Shown here piece after piece: positions 53,743 to 62,837 of a stretch of DNA of 64,000 nucleotides. Each line of letters opens with the position of its first letter. The stretch's first letter is position 1. The DNA lies in assembly GCF_900111255.1 (NCBI RefSeq), contig NZ_FOGP01000002.1:1-64000 (forward strand), in the 5' to 3' direction. The notes beneath the pieces were generated by a model, which was given only the letters and a program-made list of their open reading frames with translations, did no database searches and was not told the origin of the DNA. The position numbers and the translations under genes are program-made. The stretch comes from Parafannyhessea umbonata. Its GTDB lineage: Bacteria > Actinomycetota > Coriobacteriia > Coriobacteriales > Atopobiaceae.

Positions 53743-54969
53743 CTACGCTGCCTTGGGCCTATGGTGCCAGACTGACTGTACCATGCCGATAGCGGTCATC
53801 TGGGCAAGCATCGACGAAGACCCGAAGCTGATAAAGGGCAGGGGGATGCCCGTGATGGGCATGATGCCAATGCACATGCCCACGTTCTGGAGCAACTGAA
53901 ACGACCACATCGTCGCAACGCCGGCGAGCACGAGCTTGCCGAAGGGCGCGTCGATGCGCTGGGCCATGCCGACGGTCGTAAAGATCATCGCACCGAACAG
54001 GGCGAGCAGGGCGACGGCCCCGACGAAGCCGAACTCCTCGGAGAGAAGGGCGAAAACGAAGTCGGTGTGTGCCTCGGGGAGGAAGCCGCTTCCGGCCTGC
54101 GTAGCGTTGCCAAAGCCCTTGCCGAAGAACCCACCGGAACCGACGGCGATCTTGGCCTGCTGGAGATTGTATCCGTCTCCCGCGGGGTCGACCGAGGGGT
54201 CAACGAAGACGATGAGTCGCTTGAGCTGGTACTGCTTGAGCAGATGCGGAAGGCCATCGGTCAGCGAGGTGGCGACGATGAGGGCAGCGCCGACAACGAT
54301 GAGGGCAATGGTCACCAGAACCCATGTGCGCTTCGCGCCCGAGCAGATGATGATGGCTGCGCCTGTCACGAGGATGATCAGGCCAGTGCCCAGGTCAGGC
54401 TGGGTCATGATGAGCCCAAACGGGATGCAGAGGATGGCGCAGAGCTTCACGTAGTCGCGAAGCGTCTCGATGCGGCCGTTGTACTCGGCGCCGAGCGACG
54501 CCATGAGGTAGATGGTGACGAGCTTGGCGAGCTCAGACGGTTGGAAGGTCATGCCGATGAGCGGGATCTTGATCCAGCCCGTCATGCCAAGCGCCGAGTA
54601 GCCCAGACCCGGAACGCTCGGAAGCAGCATGAGGACAGCGTCCGTAATCAGCAGAGCCTTCGACATGTTGGCGAAGGCGCGGTAGTCGTAGTGCCAGATG
54701 GCCAGGGCACCCGCTGCGCCCATGGCCACGCCGACCAGGTGCCTCACAAAGGACGCGTCAGCGATGGTGAGCGAGGCCGTGTAGATAACGACCGAGCCAT
54801 ACACGACCAGAAGCAGGGCAGGTATGAGCTGTGGAAGGAAGAAGGGGCCTCGGCTGAGTTTTCCAGAGCTCGCGCGTGGCGCGCGGCGGCCGACGATATG
54901 GCTATAGAAGGCCGAGAAAGACCCGAGTCCTCCCTCGCCAACCTTGCTGTCTACGGCAGGCTTTGCCAT
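53743..54969 (-). CDS. rodA: Peptidoglycan glycosyltransferase RodA (SEDS)
   Basis: 408 residues, about ten membrane helices. It polymerises lipid II in the elongasome with PBP2. Signatures: GMTFQPSELAKL, EFGFVGA in SEEFGFVGAV, and GIPLPFISFGSSSMLAQMTAIGMV. A ~50-residue cytoplasmic tail precedes helix 1. Follows mrdA by 15 nt. Confidence 0.95.
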   Translation of the reverse strand: MAKPAVDSKVGEGGLGSFSAFYSHIVGRRAPRASSGKLSRGPFFLPQLIPALLLVVYGSVVIYTASLTIADASFVRHLVGVAMGAAGALAIWHYDYRAFANMSKALLITDAVLMLLPSVPGLGYSALGMTGWIKIPLIGMTFQPSELAKLVTIYLMASLGAEYNGRIETLRDYVKLCAILCIPFGLIMTQPDLGTGLIILVTGAAIIICSGAKRTWVLVTIALIVVGAALIVATSLTDGLPHLLKQYQLKRLIVFVDPSVDPAGDGYNLQQAKIAVGSGGFFGKGFGNATQAGSGFLPEAHTDFVFALLSEEFGFVGAVALLALFGAMIFTTVGMAQRIDAPFGKLVLAGVATMWSFQLLQNVGMCIGIMPITGIPLPFISFGSSSMLAQMTAIGMVQSVWHHRPKAA

Positions 54970-54984
54970 GTCTTCTCCTCCCCC

Positions 54985-57015
54985 CTAGTCCGCGGACCCG
55001 CCGGTCGCGGCGGCGGTGTCGGGTTGATCGTACAGCGCGCCCAAGATGTCTCGCACGACGTAAAGGGCACCCTCGCTACCGAAGCCGCTGCTCTCCATCA
55101 CGCAGCCAACCACGTACTTTGGGTCGTCGGCGGGTGCGTAGGCAATGAACCAGCCGGTAGGCTGCTCGGTCGACGTCTGCGCGGATCCCGTCTTGCCCGC
55201 AACCTTCACCGACATGTTCGTGAAGTGGACGGCCTGGGACTCAGACTCCTCGTAGACCACGCCGACCAGGCCGCGGTGCACTAGGTCCATGTAGGACGAG
55301 TCCTCATCTGCGGTACGGGCGACCTCGGTCTTGTAGTCGACGGAAGATCCGTCGCCAACGGCCGCCTTGACGCCCTTGAGCACGTGAGGGCGCCAGATGG
55401 TCCCTCCCGTCGCGATGCCCGCGTAGGCGCAAAGCATCTGCAGCGGGGTGACGAGGATGTCGCCCTGGCCGATGACGAGGTTCGTGTTGTCGCCACCCTG
55501 CCAGGAGCGCGCCGTGTCGTCCGACGAGGTGAAGTAGTTCCACTTCCAGTCGGCATCGGGAACGCGACCGGAGGCCTCGGCGGGAAGGTCGATTCCGGAC
55601 TTCGACCCCAGACCCCACTTGCGGAAGGTGTCCTGAAGCCCGTTGGGAGTGTCCGAGTAGAAGAAGCCCTTGCCGATCTCGTAGAAGACGACGTCGCACG
55701 AGAACGTGATTCCCGTCTGGAGCGTCATCAGGCCATGGCCCGACCTCTGCCAGCAGTACTGGCCGAATCCGCTTCCGAAGCCCGTCCAGTAGCCGGTGCA
55801 GTTGTAGGTGGAACCGGTGTTGGCGATACCGTAGTCGAGCGCCGCAAAGGTGGAGAGCGGCTTGATGGTGGACGCCGAGGGATACTGGCCCGAAACGGCG
55901 CGGTTGAGCAGCGGATTGTGCGCGGACTCGGACGAGAGCTGATTCCAGTCGTCGCTCGACACGCCGCCGACGAACACGCTGGGCGAGAAGGTCGGGGCAC
56001 TTGCCATGGCAAGCACTTCACCGTTCGTGACGTCCATCGCAATCGCGGCACCACCGTAGCAGTCGGGCGCCCCCGACTCGTGGCGCTTCTTGATCCAGCT
56101 CTGGAGCGACTCCTCGGCCGCGGATTGGATCTTGGAGTCCAGCGTCAGGACGATGTCGGAGCCGCTGCGGGCCTCGACCGAGCCCGAGTAGCTCAACACG
56201 GCGCCACTTGCGTCGACGTAGACGGTCTGCTCGCCCTTAACGCCCTGGAGGACGCTCTCGTACTGGTACTCGACGCCGGCCTGGCCGACGATGTCGCCGG
56301 AGGAGTACGAGATAGCCGCCTCGGAGTCAGATTTCTTGGAGGCGTCGAGCTGCTCGGACGAGACCGTTCCGACGTAGCCCAGCACGTGGGCCGCGAGGTT
56401 GCCCTGGGGGTAGTGGCGCTGCGTCTTCTGCTCGACGCTCACGCCCTCGAAAACGTAGGGATGCTCGCCGATGTAAGCAACGACCCGGCGGGAGACGTCT
56501 ACCGCGACGGTGCGCAGGCTCTGGGCGCCGTCGCTGGAGTTCTCGATCTTGCGTTTGACAGCCATCTTGGGCATGCCGATCAGGTTGCCGAGCAGCTGCA
56601 TCTCGACCTCATCCTGCACGACATCGGACTTGGCCGCGACAGTGAGGCTCGCGCGATTGTTAACGAGCTCCACGCCGTTTCGGTCCAGAATCCTGCCACG
56701 CGGGGCGTCAACCGATATGGTCCTGGTCCTGTTCGACTCGGCTTGGGCGCTGTACTCATCGGACGAGACGAGCTGCATGGTCCAAAGCTTGCCCAGCAAG
56801 ACGGCGATGATCGACCCGGCGAACACGTCTAGCCCGAACAGGCGCGTCTTGAAGCCCGTCTCGGTGGACATGTCCGACCCGCCCGCAGCAGTGGGGGCGG
56901 CTCCACCAATGTCGAACGTGAATCGCGAGCCGCCACGGCCAAAGAGCAGGAAGATGGCGATGAGCGCAACCAAGATCACCGCGAGGACGATGATTATGAC
57001 GATGATGGGACTCAA
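54985..57015 (-). CDS. mrdA: Penicillin-binding protein 2 (MrdA)
   Basis: 676 residues, class B transpeptidase. It has a dimerisation domain with RGRILDRNGVELV, then the transpeptidase domain with S382TIK, SCD in FSCDVVFY, and KTG in AGKTGSAQ. All active-site motifs are present. There are two N-terminal hydrophobic helices (~3-25 and ~64-82) instead of one. The TTG at 57015 is supported by AGGAG 6 nt upstream; a standard one-helix form would start at ATG 56871, which lacks a good SD. Confidence 0.94.
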   Translation of the reverse strand: MSPIIVIIIVLAVILVALIAIFLLFGRGGSRFTFDIGGAAPTAAGGSDMSTETGFKTRLFGLDVFAGSIIAVLLGKLWTMQLVSSDEYSAQAESNRTRTISVDAPRGRILDRNGVELVNNRASLTVAAKSDVVQDEVEMQLLGNLIGMPKMAVKRKIENSSDGAQSLRTVAVDVSRRVVAYIGEHPYVFEGVSVEQKTQRHYPQGNLAAHVLGYVGTVSSEQLDASKKSDSEAAISYSSGDIVGQAGVEYQYESVLQGVKGEQTVYVDASGAVLSYSGSVEARSGSDIVLTLDSKIQSAAEESLQSWIKKRHESGAPDCYGGAAIAMDVTNGEVLAMASAPTFSPSVFVGGVSSDDWNQLSSESAHNPLLNRAVSGQYPSASTIKPLSTFAALDYGIANTGSTYNCTGYWTGFGSGFGQYCWQRSGHGLMTLQTGITFSCDVVFYEIGKGFFYSDTPNGLQDTFRKWGLGSKSGIDLPAEASGRVPDADWKWNYFTSSDDTARSWQGGDNTNLVIGQGDILVTPLQMLCAYAGIATGGTIWRPHVLKGVKAAVGDGSSVDYKTEVARTADEDSSYMDLVHRGLVGVVYEESESQAVHFTNMSVKVAGKTGSAQTSTEQPTGWFIAYAPADDPKYVVGCVMESSGFGSEGALYVVRDILGALYDQPDTAAATGGSAD

Positions 57016-57024
57016 GACGCGCTC

Positions 57025-57588
57025 CTAGCGCTTGCCAAGGCTGTACTTGATGGAATGCTTGCCCACGGGCCCAAGCCCGCCACCAAGGGAGCTTCCGGCC
57101 GTGCCCTTTCCCGCGATTAGGGCAAAGGGCACGAAGGCGGCACCGGTGAGAATGAATGTGGGAAGCGTCCTCAGGAAGAGCATGTCGACAATGGAGCCAC
57201 CCTGCCCAACGAGGAACATGGCAAGGTTGTAAAAGACACTCACGACGAAGGCGCACATTACGAAAAGGACCACGGATCCCGAGAAGTCCTCGGCAATCCT
57301 GTTGCGAACCTCAATCCCCATCAGAAAGGCGGCGACCGTGAGAAGGAGCGACATGAGCCCGACAGGACCCGTCGTGCACAGATCGAACACGAGACCCGCG
57401 AAGAAGCCCGCGACGACGCCGGTGCGACCGCCAATGGTCAGCGCGATGACGCCCGCATAGATGAGGCCGAAGTTAATGCGCCCGTTGGCAATGCCAAAGT
57501 TCGGGGCAAGTGCAAGCTGCAAGAAGAGGCATACGAGGGCGAGCCGGACCATGCTCCTACGGTTCTTGTTGCTGTCATTTACCTGCAT
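57025..57588 (-). CDS. mreD: Rod shape-determining protein MreD
   Basis: 187 residues with five to six membrane helices. The MreD pattern is visible (INFGLIYAGVIALTIGGRTGVVAGFFAGLVFDL, then PVGLMSLLLTVAAFL). Membrane component of the MreBCD complex. It ends 10 nt before mrdA and its stop overlaps the mrdA SD region. Confidence 0.9.
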   Translation of the reverse strand: MQVNDSNKNRRSMVRLALVCLFLQLALAPNFGIANGRINFGLIYAGVIALTIGGRTGVVAGFFAGLVFDLCTTGPVGLMSLLLTVAAFLMGIEVRNRIAEDFSGSVVLFVMCAFVVSVFYNLAMFLVGQGGSIVDMLFLRTLPTFILTGAAFVPFALIAGKGTAGSSLGGGLGPVGKHSIKYSLGKR

Positions 57589-57597
57589 GTCACCCTC

Positions 57598-58590
57598 CTA
57601 CTCGCTGCTCTTGGACTCGTCCGAAGAAGCCTTGGAGTCCGAATTCGACTCGGAGTCATTGCCGGTGCCGGAGCTGCTGGAGTCCTGCGAGTCGGCCGAC
57701 GCAATGTCCTCGTTGGTTGCCTGCTGGTCCTCAGTCAGAGAGGTGATGACGAGGACCTCCTCGAAGCTCTCCGTGGAGGAGAGGGGCTTGACCACGATCT
57801 CGTAATAGAGCGCGCCTGCGGGCTTGTTGACGCTCTGAACCGTACCCAGTGGAAGCCCCTTGGGAAAGACGCCGCCCAGACCGCTGGTCATCACGGTGTC
57901 GCCGACCGAGACGTTCTGGTCGGTGCTGATCAAGGTGAGGTGGAGCGTACCGTCGGCCGACCCCTTGAGCATGCCCTGGGCCCTGCTCGACTGAATCATG
58001 GCCGAGACGCTCGAATTCTCGTCAGTGATGAGACGAACGGTGGACGTCGCCACGCCGCACTCGATGATCTGCCCGATAGCACCATTGGAGTCCGAGACCG
58101 GCATTCCGACGGCAAGCCCGGCCGAGCTTCCCTTGTCGATAGTGACCGTGTCGCTCCATGAGTCGTTCGACCCCGAGATGATGCGGGCGGCAGTCGACTG
58201 GAGGTTGTAGGTGCTCTTCAACGCAAGCAGGTTCTGAAGCCTGGTCGCAGTCTGCTCGGCCTCCTCGAGCTCGGCGTTCTTGCTCTTGAGGGCCTCGTTC
58301 TCGGCCTTGAGGTCCGAAAGGGTCCCCTGGTCAGCCGTCAGGTTCGAAAAGATGTTGCCAAGCCCGTTGAACGGAGCGGTAACGGCCACGCCGAGGTAGC
58401 GGACCGGCATCGTAATCGTCGAGAAAGCCCCCCTGACACCCGAAAAGAGTCCAGTTCCGTTCTCCCTGACGCTCATAGTGAACATGACGAGCGAGAGAGC
58501 AACGAATATCACGAGAAGAGCGCCACCGGAACTCGAGTCGTTTCGACGAAATCCGGAAGGCGCCGTTCCCTTACCCGATAGTTTGGGCAT
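57598..58590 (-). CDS. mreC: Rod shape-determining protein MreC
   Basis: 330 residues. One membrane helix (~24-42), a coiled coil (~85-115, DLKAENEALKSKNAELEEAE), then the extracytoplasmic beta domain (GSSAGLAVGMPVSDSNGAIGQI, VGDTVMTSGLGGVFPKGLPLG). A Ser/Asp-rich ~40-residue tail ends it. Links MreB inside to PBP2 outside. Confidence 0.94.
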   Translation of the reverse strand: MPKLSGKGTAPSGFRRNDSSSGGALLVIFVALSLVMFTMSVRENGTGLFSGVRGAFSTITMPVRYLGVAVTAPFNGLGNIFSNLTADQGTLSDLKAENEALKSKNAELEEAEQTATRLQNLLALKSTYNLQSTAARIISGSNDSWSDTVTIDKGSSAGLAVGMPVSDSNGAIGQIIECGVATSTVRLITDENSSVSAMIQSSRAQGMLKGSADGTLHLTLISTDQNVSVGDTVMTSGLGGVFPKGLPLGTVQSVNKPAGALYYEIVVKPLSSTESFEEVLVITSLTEDQQATNEDIASADSQDSSSSGTGNDSESNSDSKASSDESKSSE

Positions 58591-58601
58591 GCTTTTACCC
58601 T

Positions 58602-59645
58602 CTAATTTGCACTTTGCACGAAGCCACCAGACAGCGCATTCGCCTCGAGGACCTTCGCACAGCCATTAACGACGTTTTCCAGCGCGGTCGGACTGACGTT
58701 GACGGGAACGCCCGTCTCTTCGCGAAGCCTCTGGTCGAGACCGCGAAGCAGTCCACCACCTCCCGTGAGGAGGACACCATAGTACATGAGGTCGCTGGCA
58801 AGGTCAGGAGGCGTGACGTCGAGAGCGTCCTTGACAGCCTTGGTTACGGCGTCAAGCGGACCGTCGAGAGCCCTGCGAATCTCCTCGCTCTCGATTCTGA
58901 CGCTCTTGGGCAGGCCGCTCATGACGTCGCGGCCATTGACCTCGACGTCCAACTCCTCGGCAAGGGGCGCAGCGGAGCCGACCTTGATCTTGATGTCCTC
59001 AGCGGTCCTCTCGCCAATCGAGAGGTTGTAGGCATCGCGGACGTGCTCGAGGATGGTCTGGTCAAACTCGTCACCGGCGGTCCTGATCGACTGCGAGACG
59101 ACGATGCCGCCCATGGCGATAACGGCAACCTCGGTCGTGCCGCCGCCGATGTCGACGACCATAGAGCCCGTGGGGTCCTCGATAGGAAGGTCGGCGCCGA
59201 TAGCGGCAGCCATGGGCTCCTCGATCAGATAGGCCTGGCGCGCTCCGGCGGAGATGGTGGCCTCGAAGACCGCGCGTTTCTCGACGGAAGTGACGCCAGA
59301 GGGAACGCAGACGACGACGCGGGGGCGCGGGGACCAAGGATACCTGCTTGCGCCGCGGGCCTTCTCGATGAAGTAGCGAAGCATGACCTCGGTGACGTCG
59401 AAGTCGGCGATGACGCCGTCCTTGAGCGGGCGCTCTGCAATGATTGAGCCAGGCGTGCGACCAATCATCCTCTTAGCGTCAGCGCCAACCGCCAGAACAC
59501 GGTCCTCGCTCTTATCAATGGCGACGACAGATGGCTCGTTGAGGACGATGCCACGGCCACGGGCCGCCACAAGCGTGTTGGCAGTTCCGAGGTCGATGGC
59601 AAGATCGCCGTCATACTCACCAAAGAGAGAGTCGAGAATCGACAT
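58602..59645 (-). CDS. mreB: Rod shape-determining protein MreB
   Basis: 347 residues, actin homologue. Phosphate 1 loop DLAIDLGTANTLV, phosphate 2 MVVDIGGGTTEVAVI, adenosine motif LTGGGGLLRGLD. First gene of mreB-mreC-mreD-mrdA-rodA, so the cell is expected to elongate as a rod or short rod. Confidence 0.97.
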   Translation of the reverse strand: MSILDSLFGEYDGDLAIDLGTANTLVAARGRGIVLNEPSVVAIDKSEDRVLAVGADAKRMIGRTPGSIIAERPLKDGVIADFDVTEVMLRYFIEKARGASRYPWSPRPRVVVCVPSGVTSVEKRAVFEATISAGARQAYLIEEPMAAAIGADLPIEDPTGSMVVDIGGGTTEVAVIAMGGIVVSQSIRTAGDEFDQTILEHVRDAYNLSIGERTAEDIKIKVGSAAPLAEELDVEVNGRDVMSGLPKSVRIESEEIRRALDGPLDAVTKAVKDALDVTPPDLASDLMYYGVLLTGGGGLLRGLDQRLREETGVPVNVSPTALENVVNGCAKVLEANALSGGFVQSAN

Positions 59646-59698
59646 TTCTTCCTATCCCTAACAGTAAGCGGGCAGAGCCGCAATTTAGCCTAGTACGT

Positions 59699-61126
59699 TT
59701 AGCCCTCGCTGGAAATGGTGCCAGTGGTGGTGCTTGAATTCGAATCGGAGGTCGCGCTCGTCTCGGCAGAGTCGGCGGACTCGGAATCCCCGGACTTTGA
59801 GGAGTCGGAGGAAGTCGACTTTGCCGTAGGCGCGGTGGAGTTCTGAGACGCATAGACGGCCTCGACGGAAGTGACCTTCCAACCCAAACCGCTTCGAACC
59901 ATCTTGATCTCGTACGACTGCGAGCCGCCCGACTCCAGGGAGGCGGTGGCAAGGGCAGTCGAGGAGTTCATGGAGCGGTCGAGACCGTCGACGCTCACCT
60001 TGGTCGAGCTCTTGGGGAGCACGGACTCGATCTGGGAGCGGGAGTCGCTCGAGACGCTTCCGTCAAGGAACGACGCCACGTCACCGCCAGAGGCGTTGGT
60101 CTGGAACAGCGACTCGACAACGGACTGCTGGGTGGGCCAGCCGTAACCCTTGTAGTAAGCGAAGCCGCAGGCACCGGCAAGCGCCAGAAGGAGGACCAGG
60201 ATGAAGATCAGGACCTTCAGGCCGCGATGCTTCTTCTTGCGACGAATCTTCCTCTCCTTCTTGTCAGCGGCGACGAGGTCCTCCTCGCTCACCGAGAAGA
60301 AGCCCGTGTCCTCGGGAGACGGCATGAACTCACCAGTCGAGCCCGTCGGGTCGAGGGGGTCGATGGCGCCGGTGCCGTAGCCCGCGGCAGCAAGGAAAGC
60401 ATCGGTCTCGGAGGGGCCGTCGCCGGTGATAGCCGAGACCGCGCGCTTGGCGGCGTCGAAGGCAGCCTGGGCCTCGGGACGAAGCGTGTAGCTGCCGTCA
60501 GCGGTTGCGTGATTGAAGGCGTCGACGGCCTCGCTCATGCGGTTGGCAGCGACGTAGGCAAGGCCGAGGTCGCCGTAGATAACATTCTGGTCGGCCAGGG
60601 GCGTCGAGAAGTCGAGGGCAGTGCGATAGGCCTCGACGGCGTCGACGGCTCGACCCATCTGCATGAAGCAACCGCCGAGGTTGCGGAGCGACGAGGAGGG
60701 ATCGGGGTTGCTCTCGTCGATGGCGGCGTTGCGGTAGGCGACGCCGGCCTCGCGGACATTGCCGACGCGCATGTAGGCGTTGCCGAGCGCAACATAGGCC
60801 TTGTAGGGTGTGGCGTAGTCACTGTCGCGGGTCGCCATGGTCAGCGAGGCAATGGCCTCCTGGGGCTTGTTGGCGGCGAGGAGGGCCCTGCCCCTGTTGC
60901 AGGCAAGAGCGCCAGAGTGACCATAGGAGGTGTCGCTCAGTGCCTCGCCATAGGCCGCGGCGGCCTCCGCAAAGCGACCGAGCTTCATGAGGCAGTTGCC
61001 CAGGATGTGGTCAACAGAGCCCGAAACCTCACCCGGGTCCTTGGCCTGAGAAAGCTGGTTGACAGCGTTCAGGAAGTCACCCTGTTTGTAGGCGGCCTTT
61101 CCTGATTCGAATGCCTGCTGATTCAT
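59699..61126 (-). CDS. TPR-repeat membrane protein
   Basis: 475 residues. Residues 1-220 carry about six TPR units (AYKQGDFLNAVNQLSQAKD, then repeats with LGNAYMRVGNVREAGVAYRNA and NLGGCFMQMGRAVDAVEAYR). A Lys/Arg-rich stretch precedes one membrane helix (~304-325), then ~110 extracytoplasmic residues and a Ser/Thr/Asp-rich tail of ~50. The topology puts TPRs in the cytoplasm. No named family recognised; lies upstream of mreB and downstream of a cyclophilin. Confidence 0.8.
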   Translation of the reverse strand: MNQQAFESGKAAYKQGDFLNAVNQLSQAKDPGEVSGSVDHILGNCLMKLGRFAEAAAAYGEALSDTSYGHSGALACNRGRALLAANKPQEAIASLTMATRDSDYATPYKAYVALGNAYMRVGNVREAGVAYRNAAIDESNPDPSSSLRNLGGCFMQMGRAVDAVEAYRTALDFSTPLADQNVIYGDLGLAYVAANRMSEAVDAFNHATADGSYTLRPEAQAAFDAAKRAVSAITGDGPSETDAFLAAAGYGTGAIDPLDPTGSTGEFMPSPEDTGFFSVSEEDLVAADKKERKIRRKKKHRGLKVLIFILVLLLALAGACGFAYYKGYGWPTQQSVVESLFQTNASGGDVASFLDGSVSSDSRSQIESVLPKSSTKVSVDGLDRSMNSSTALATASLESGGSQSYEIKMVRSGLGWKVTSVEAVYASQNSTAPTAKSTSSDSSKSGDSESADSAETSATSDSNSSTTTGTISSEG

Positions 61127-61163
61127 ATCTCTCCTCGTTCGTGGGGACGATTATGGTGCGATG

Positions 61164-61706
61164 TTATGCGTGCTCGATCCTGATCGAGTTGATGACGTCG
61201 CCGGCACGCAGCTCCCTCTCGACCTCTATGCCCTCGAGCGTGGAGCCGAAGACCGTGTAGCCGCCGTCGAGCATGTGCTGCGGGCCAAGGCAGAAATAGA
61301 ACTGGGACCCGGCAGAGTCTGGGTCCTGGGAGCGGGCCATTGCAAGCGCACCGTCGTCGTGGCTATTGTTGGGGTTCGTCGTGAACTCCTGGCGTATCCT
61401 GTATCCGGGGCCGCCCGTGCCGGGCATGCCGGAGGGGCCAGGCCTACCACCCGCAACCTGCTCGGGGCTCATGTCGCGGGTGTTGGGGCAGCCGCCCTGG
61501 ATGACAAAGCCGGGAACATAGCGGTGGAACTTGAGGTCGTCGTAGAACCCGGAGCTCGCCAGCTCGCAGAAGTTGGCGACGTGGACGGGAGCGCCCTCGC
61601 AGTCCAGCTTGACGCGGATGACGCCCTTGCTCGTATCAAATACCGCGACCTCGTCACCAGCTACCTGATACTCGGGCGTGTAAAGCGGATCGGAAAAGAA
61701 ACCCAT
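61164..61706 (-). CDS. Cyclophilin-type peptidyl-prolyl cis-trans isomerase
   Basis: 180 residues from ATG 61706 (GGGGAGAGG just upstream). Cyclophilin signature FHRYVPGFVIQGGCP, GALAMARSQDPDSAGSQFYFCL and GYTVFGSTLEG, with the catalytic Arg in FHR. No signal peptide, so cytoplasmic. A Gly/Pro-rich loop (RPGPSGMPGTGGPGY) replaces the usual TGxGG. Speeds proline isomerisation in folding. Confidence 0.95.
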   Translation of the reverse strand: MGFFSDPLYTPEYQVAGDEVAVFDTSKGVIRVKLDCEGAPVHVANFCELASSGFYDDLKFHRYVPGFVIQGGCPNTRDMSPEQVAGGRPGPSGMPGTGGPGYRIRQEFTTNPNNSHDDGALAMARSQDPDSAGSQFYFCLGPQHMLDGGYTVFGSTLEGIEVERELRAGDVINSIRIEHA

Positions 61707-61815
61707 GCACCTCTCCCCTTTCTGGAAAACCGCGAAAAGCAACGAAATTGCTAGATAACCATCCGATTAATTTTAACAGCAGAGCTATTCTTTCACATTT
61801 TCGGCAGACCAAGCA

Positions 61816-62802
61816 CTAGGAACCGTTTTTATCGGCGGGCTTCCAACCGGAATAGCTGTCGTTGAAGAGCTTCCGATAGCTTTCCGTGACGGAGGCACCA
61901 TCAGAGTTGTAGAGCGGAGCCTTGATCTTGCCAGCGTTGGCCTGAGCGTCGTCGTACGAGACGCTGACGTCCCACGCCGAGGAAAGCGCATCCATCCTGT
62001 TGCGCAGCCACGACCCCAGCGTCTTGAGGTTGTTGGCGTCGTCGGCATAGGTTCCGGAGGTCACGTCAACCGAGTCGATGGACGAGATGAGATTGCTGAT
62101 CTCGATGGAGAGCTCGTCCGCCGCCGCCTTGCCCTTCTTGCGGTCGTCAAGCGAGCCCGAGGCGCCAACCTGGTTGAAGAGGTCTTCGTTCTGGTCGACC
62201 TTGGACGAGAGTTCGCCAAGCTTCGAGTAGACGTCGGAGAGCTTTTCGTAGGTGGCCTGGTCGCCGCTCTTGACCTCCTCGGAAGAAGAGCCGTTGCTGT
62301 CCTGTCCCTGAAGCTCGGAGACCGTGCCGGGAAACCCCGCCATCGACGTGTCGGCCTCGGTCTTTGCCTTGGTGTCGAAAGCATTGGGGTCCCAGGGGTG
62401 CGTGATCGCAAGGACGACGGCGCTCATCGCAAGGACGCCGACGACGAGGGAGGTGATGATGACGCGAGTCCTCGGGAGCCTGTCTCGCACAATCGACGCA
62501 CCGTCGTCAGGATCGGCCGGCACGGCGCTCTCGATGCGCGGAATGGCGGTCGTACGCTCCTTCTCGGCGGCTTCGGAGCCGTCCTCGGTAGAGTCACCCT
62601 CGGGCGCCGGCGCAACGTAGTTCGGGTTGGGCATGCCACACTCCGGGCACACAGGCTGGTCCGAGGGCATGAGGGCACCGCAGTTGGTGCACCAGGAGCC
62701 CGACTGCTTCGGTATCGTCGTAGTCCTATCCAGTTCGGCGTGGCACGCCGGACAGCGGAGTGAAGAATCGGGAATGTCAGAGCCGCAGTTGGGACATATC
62801 AA
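61816..62802 (-). CDS. Zinc-ribbon single-pass membrane protein of unknown function
   Basis: 328 residues from TTG 62802 (AAGGG 9 nt upstream); TTG 62811 is also possible but abuts it. Two N-terminal zinc ribbons (CPNCGSDIPDSSLRCPAC; CTNCGALMPSDQPVCPEC), an acidic linker, one helix (~112-133), then ~190 extracytoplasmic residues with helical segments (KLSDVYSKLGELSSKVDQNEDLF...). Similar ribbon-TM-sensor layouts are common in Coriobacteriia and Firmicutes. No enzyme motif is seen. Confidence 0.75.
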   Translation of the reverse strand: MICPNCGSDIPDSSLRCPACHAELDRTTTIPKQSGSWCTNCGALMPSDQPVCPECGMPNPNYVAPAPEGDSTEDGSEAAEKERTTAIPRIESAVPADPDDGASIVRDRLPRTRVIITSLVVGVLAMSAVVLAITHPWDPNAFDTKAKTEADTSMAGFPGTVSELQGQDSNGSSSEEVKSGDQATYEKLSDVYSKLGELSSKVDQNEDLFNQVGASGSLDDRKKGKAAADELSIEISNLISSIDSVDVTSGTYADDANNLKTLGSWLRNRMDALSSAWDVSVSYDDAQANAGKIKAPLYNSDGASVTESYRKLFNDSYSGWKPADKNGS

Positions 62803-62837
62803 GGCAACCAACCCTTAGGTGACGAGCGAACGGCGAC

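Noticed and set aside
54985-57015. PBP2 lacking the SxN motif (SCD instead)
   Set aside because: S-x-D at this place is normal for PBP2-type enzymes, so it is not a defect.
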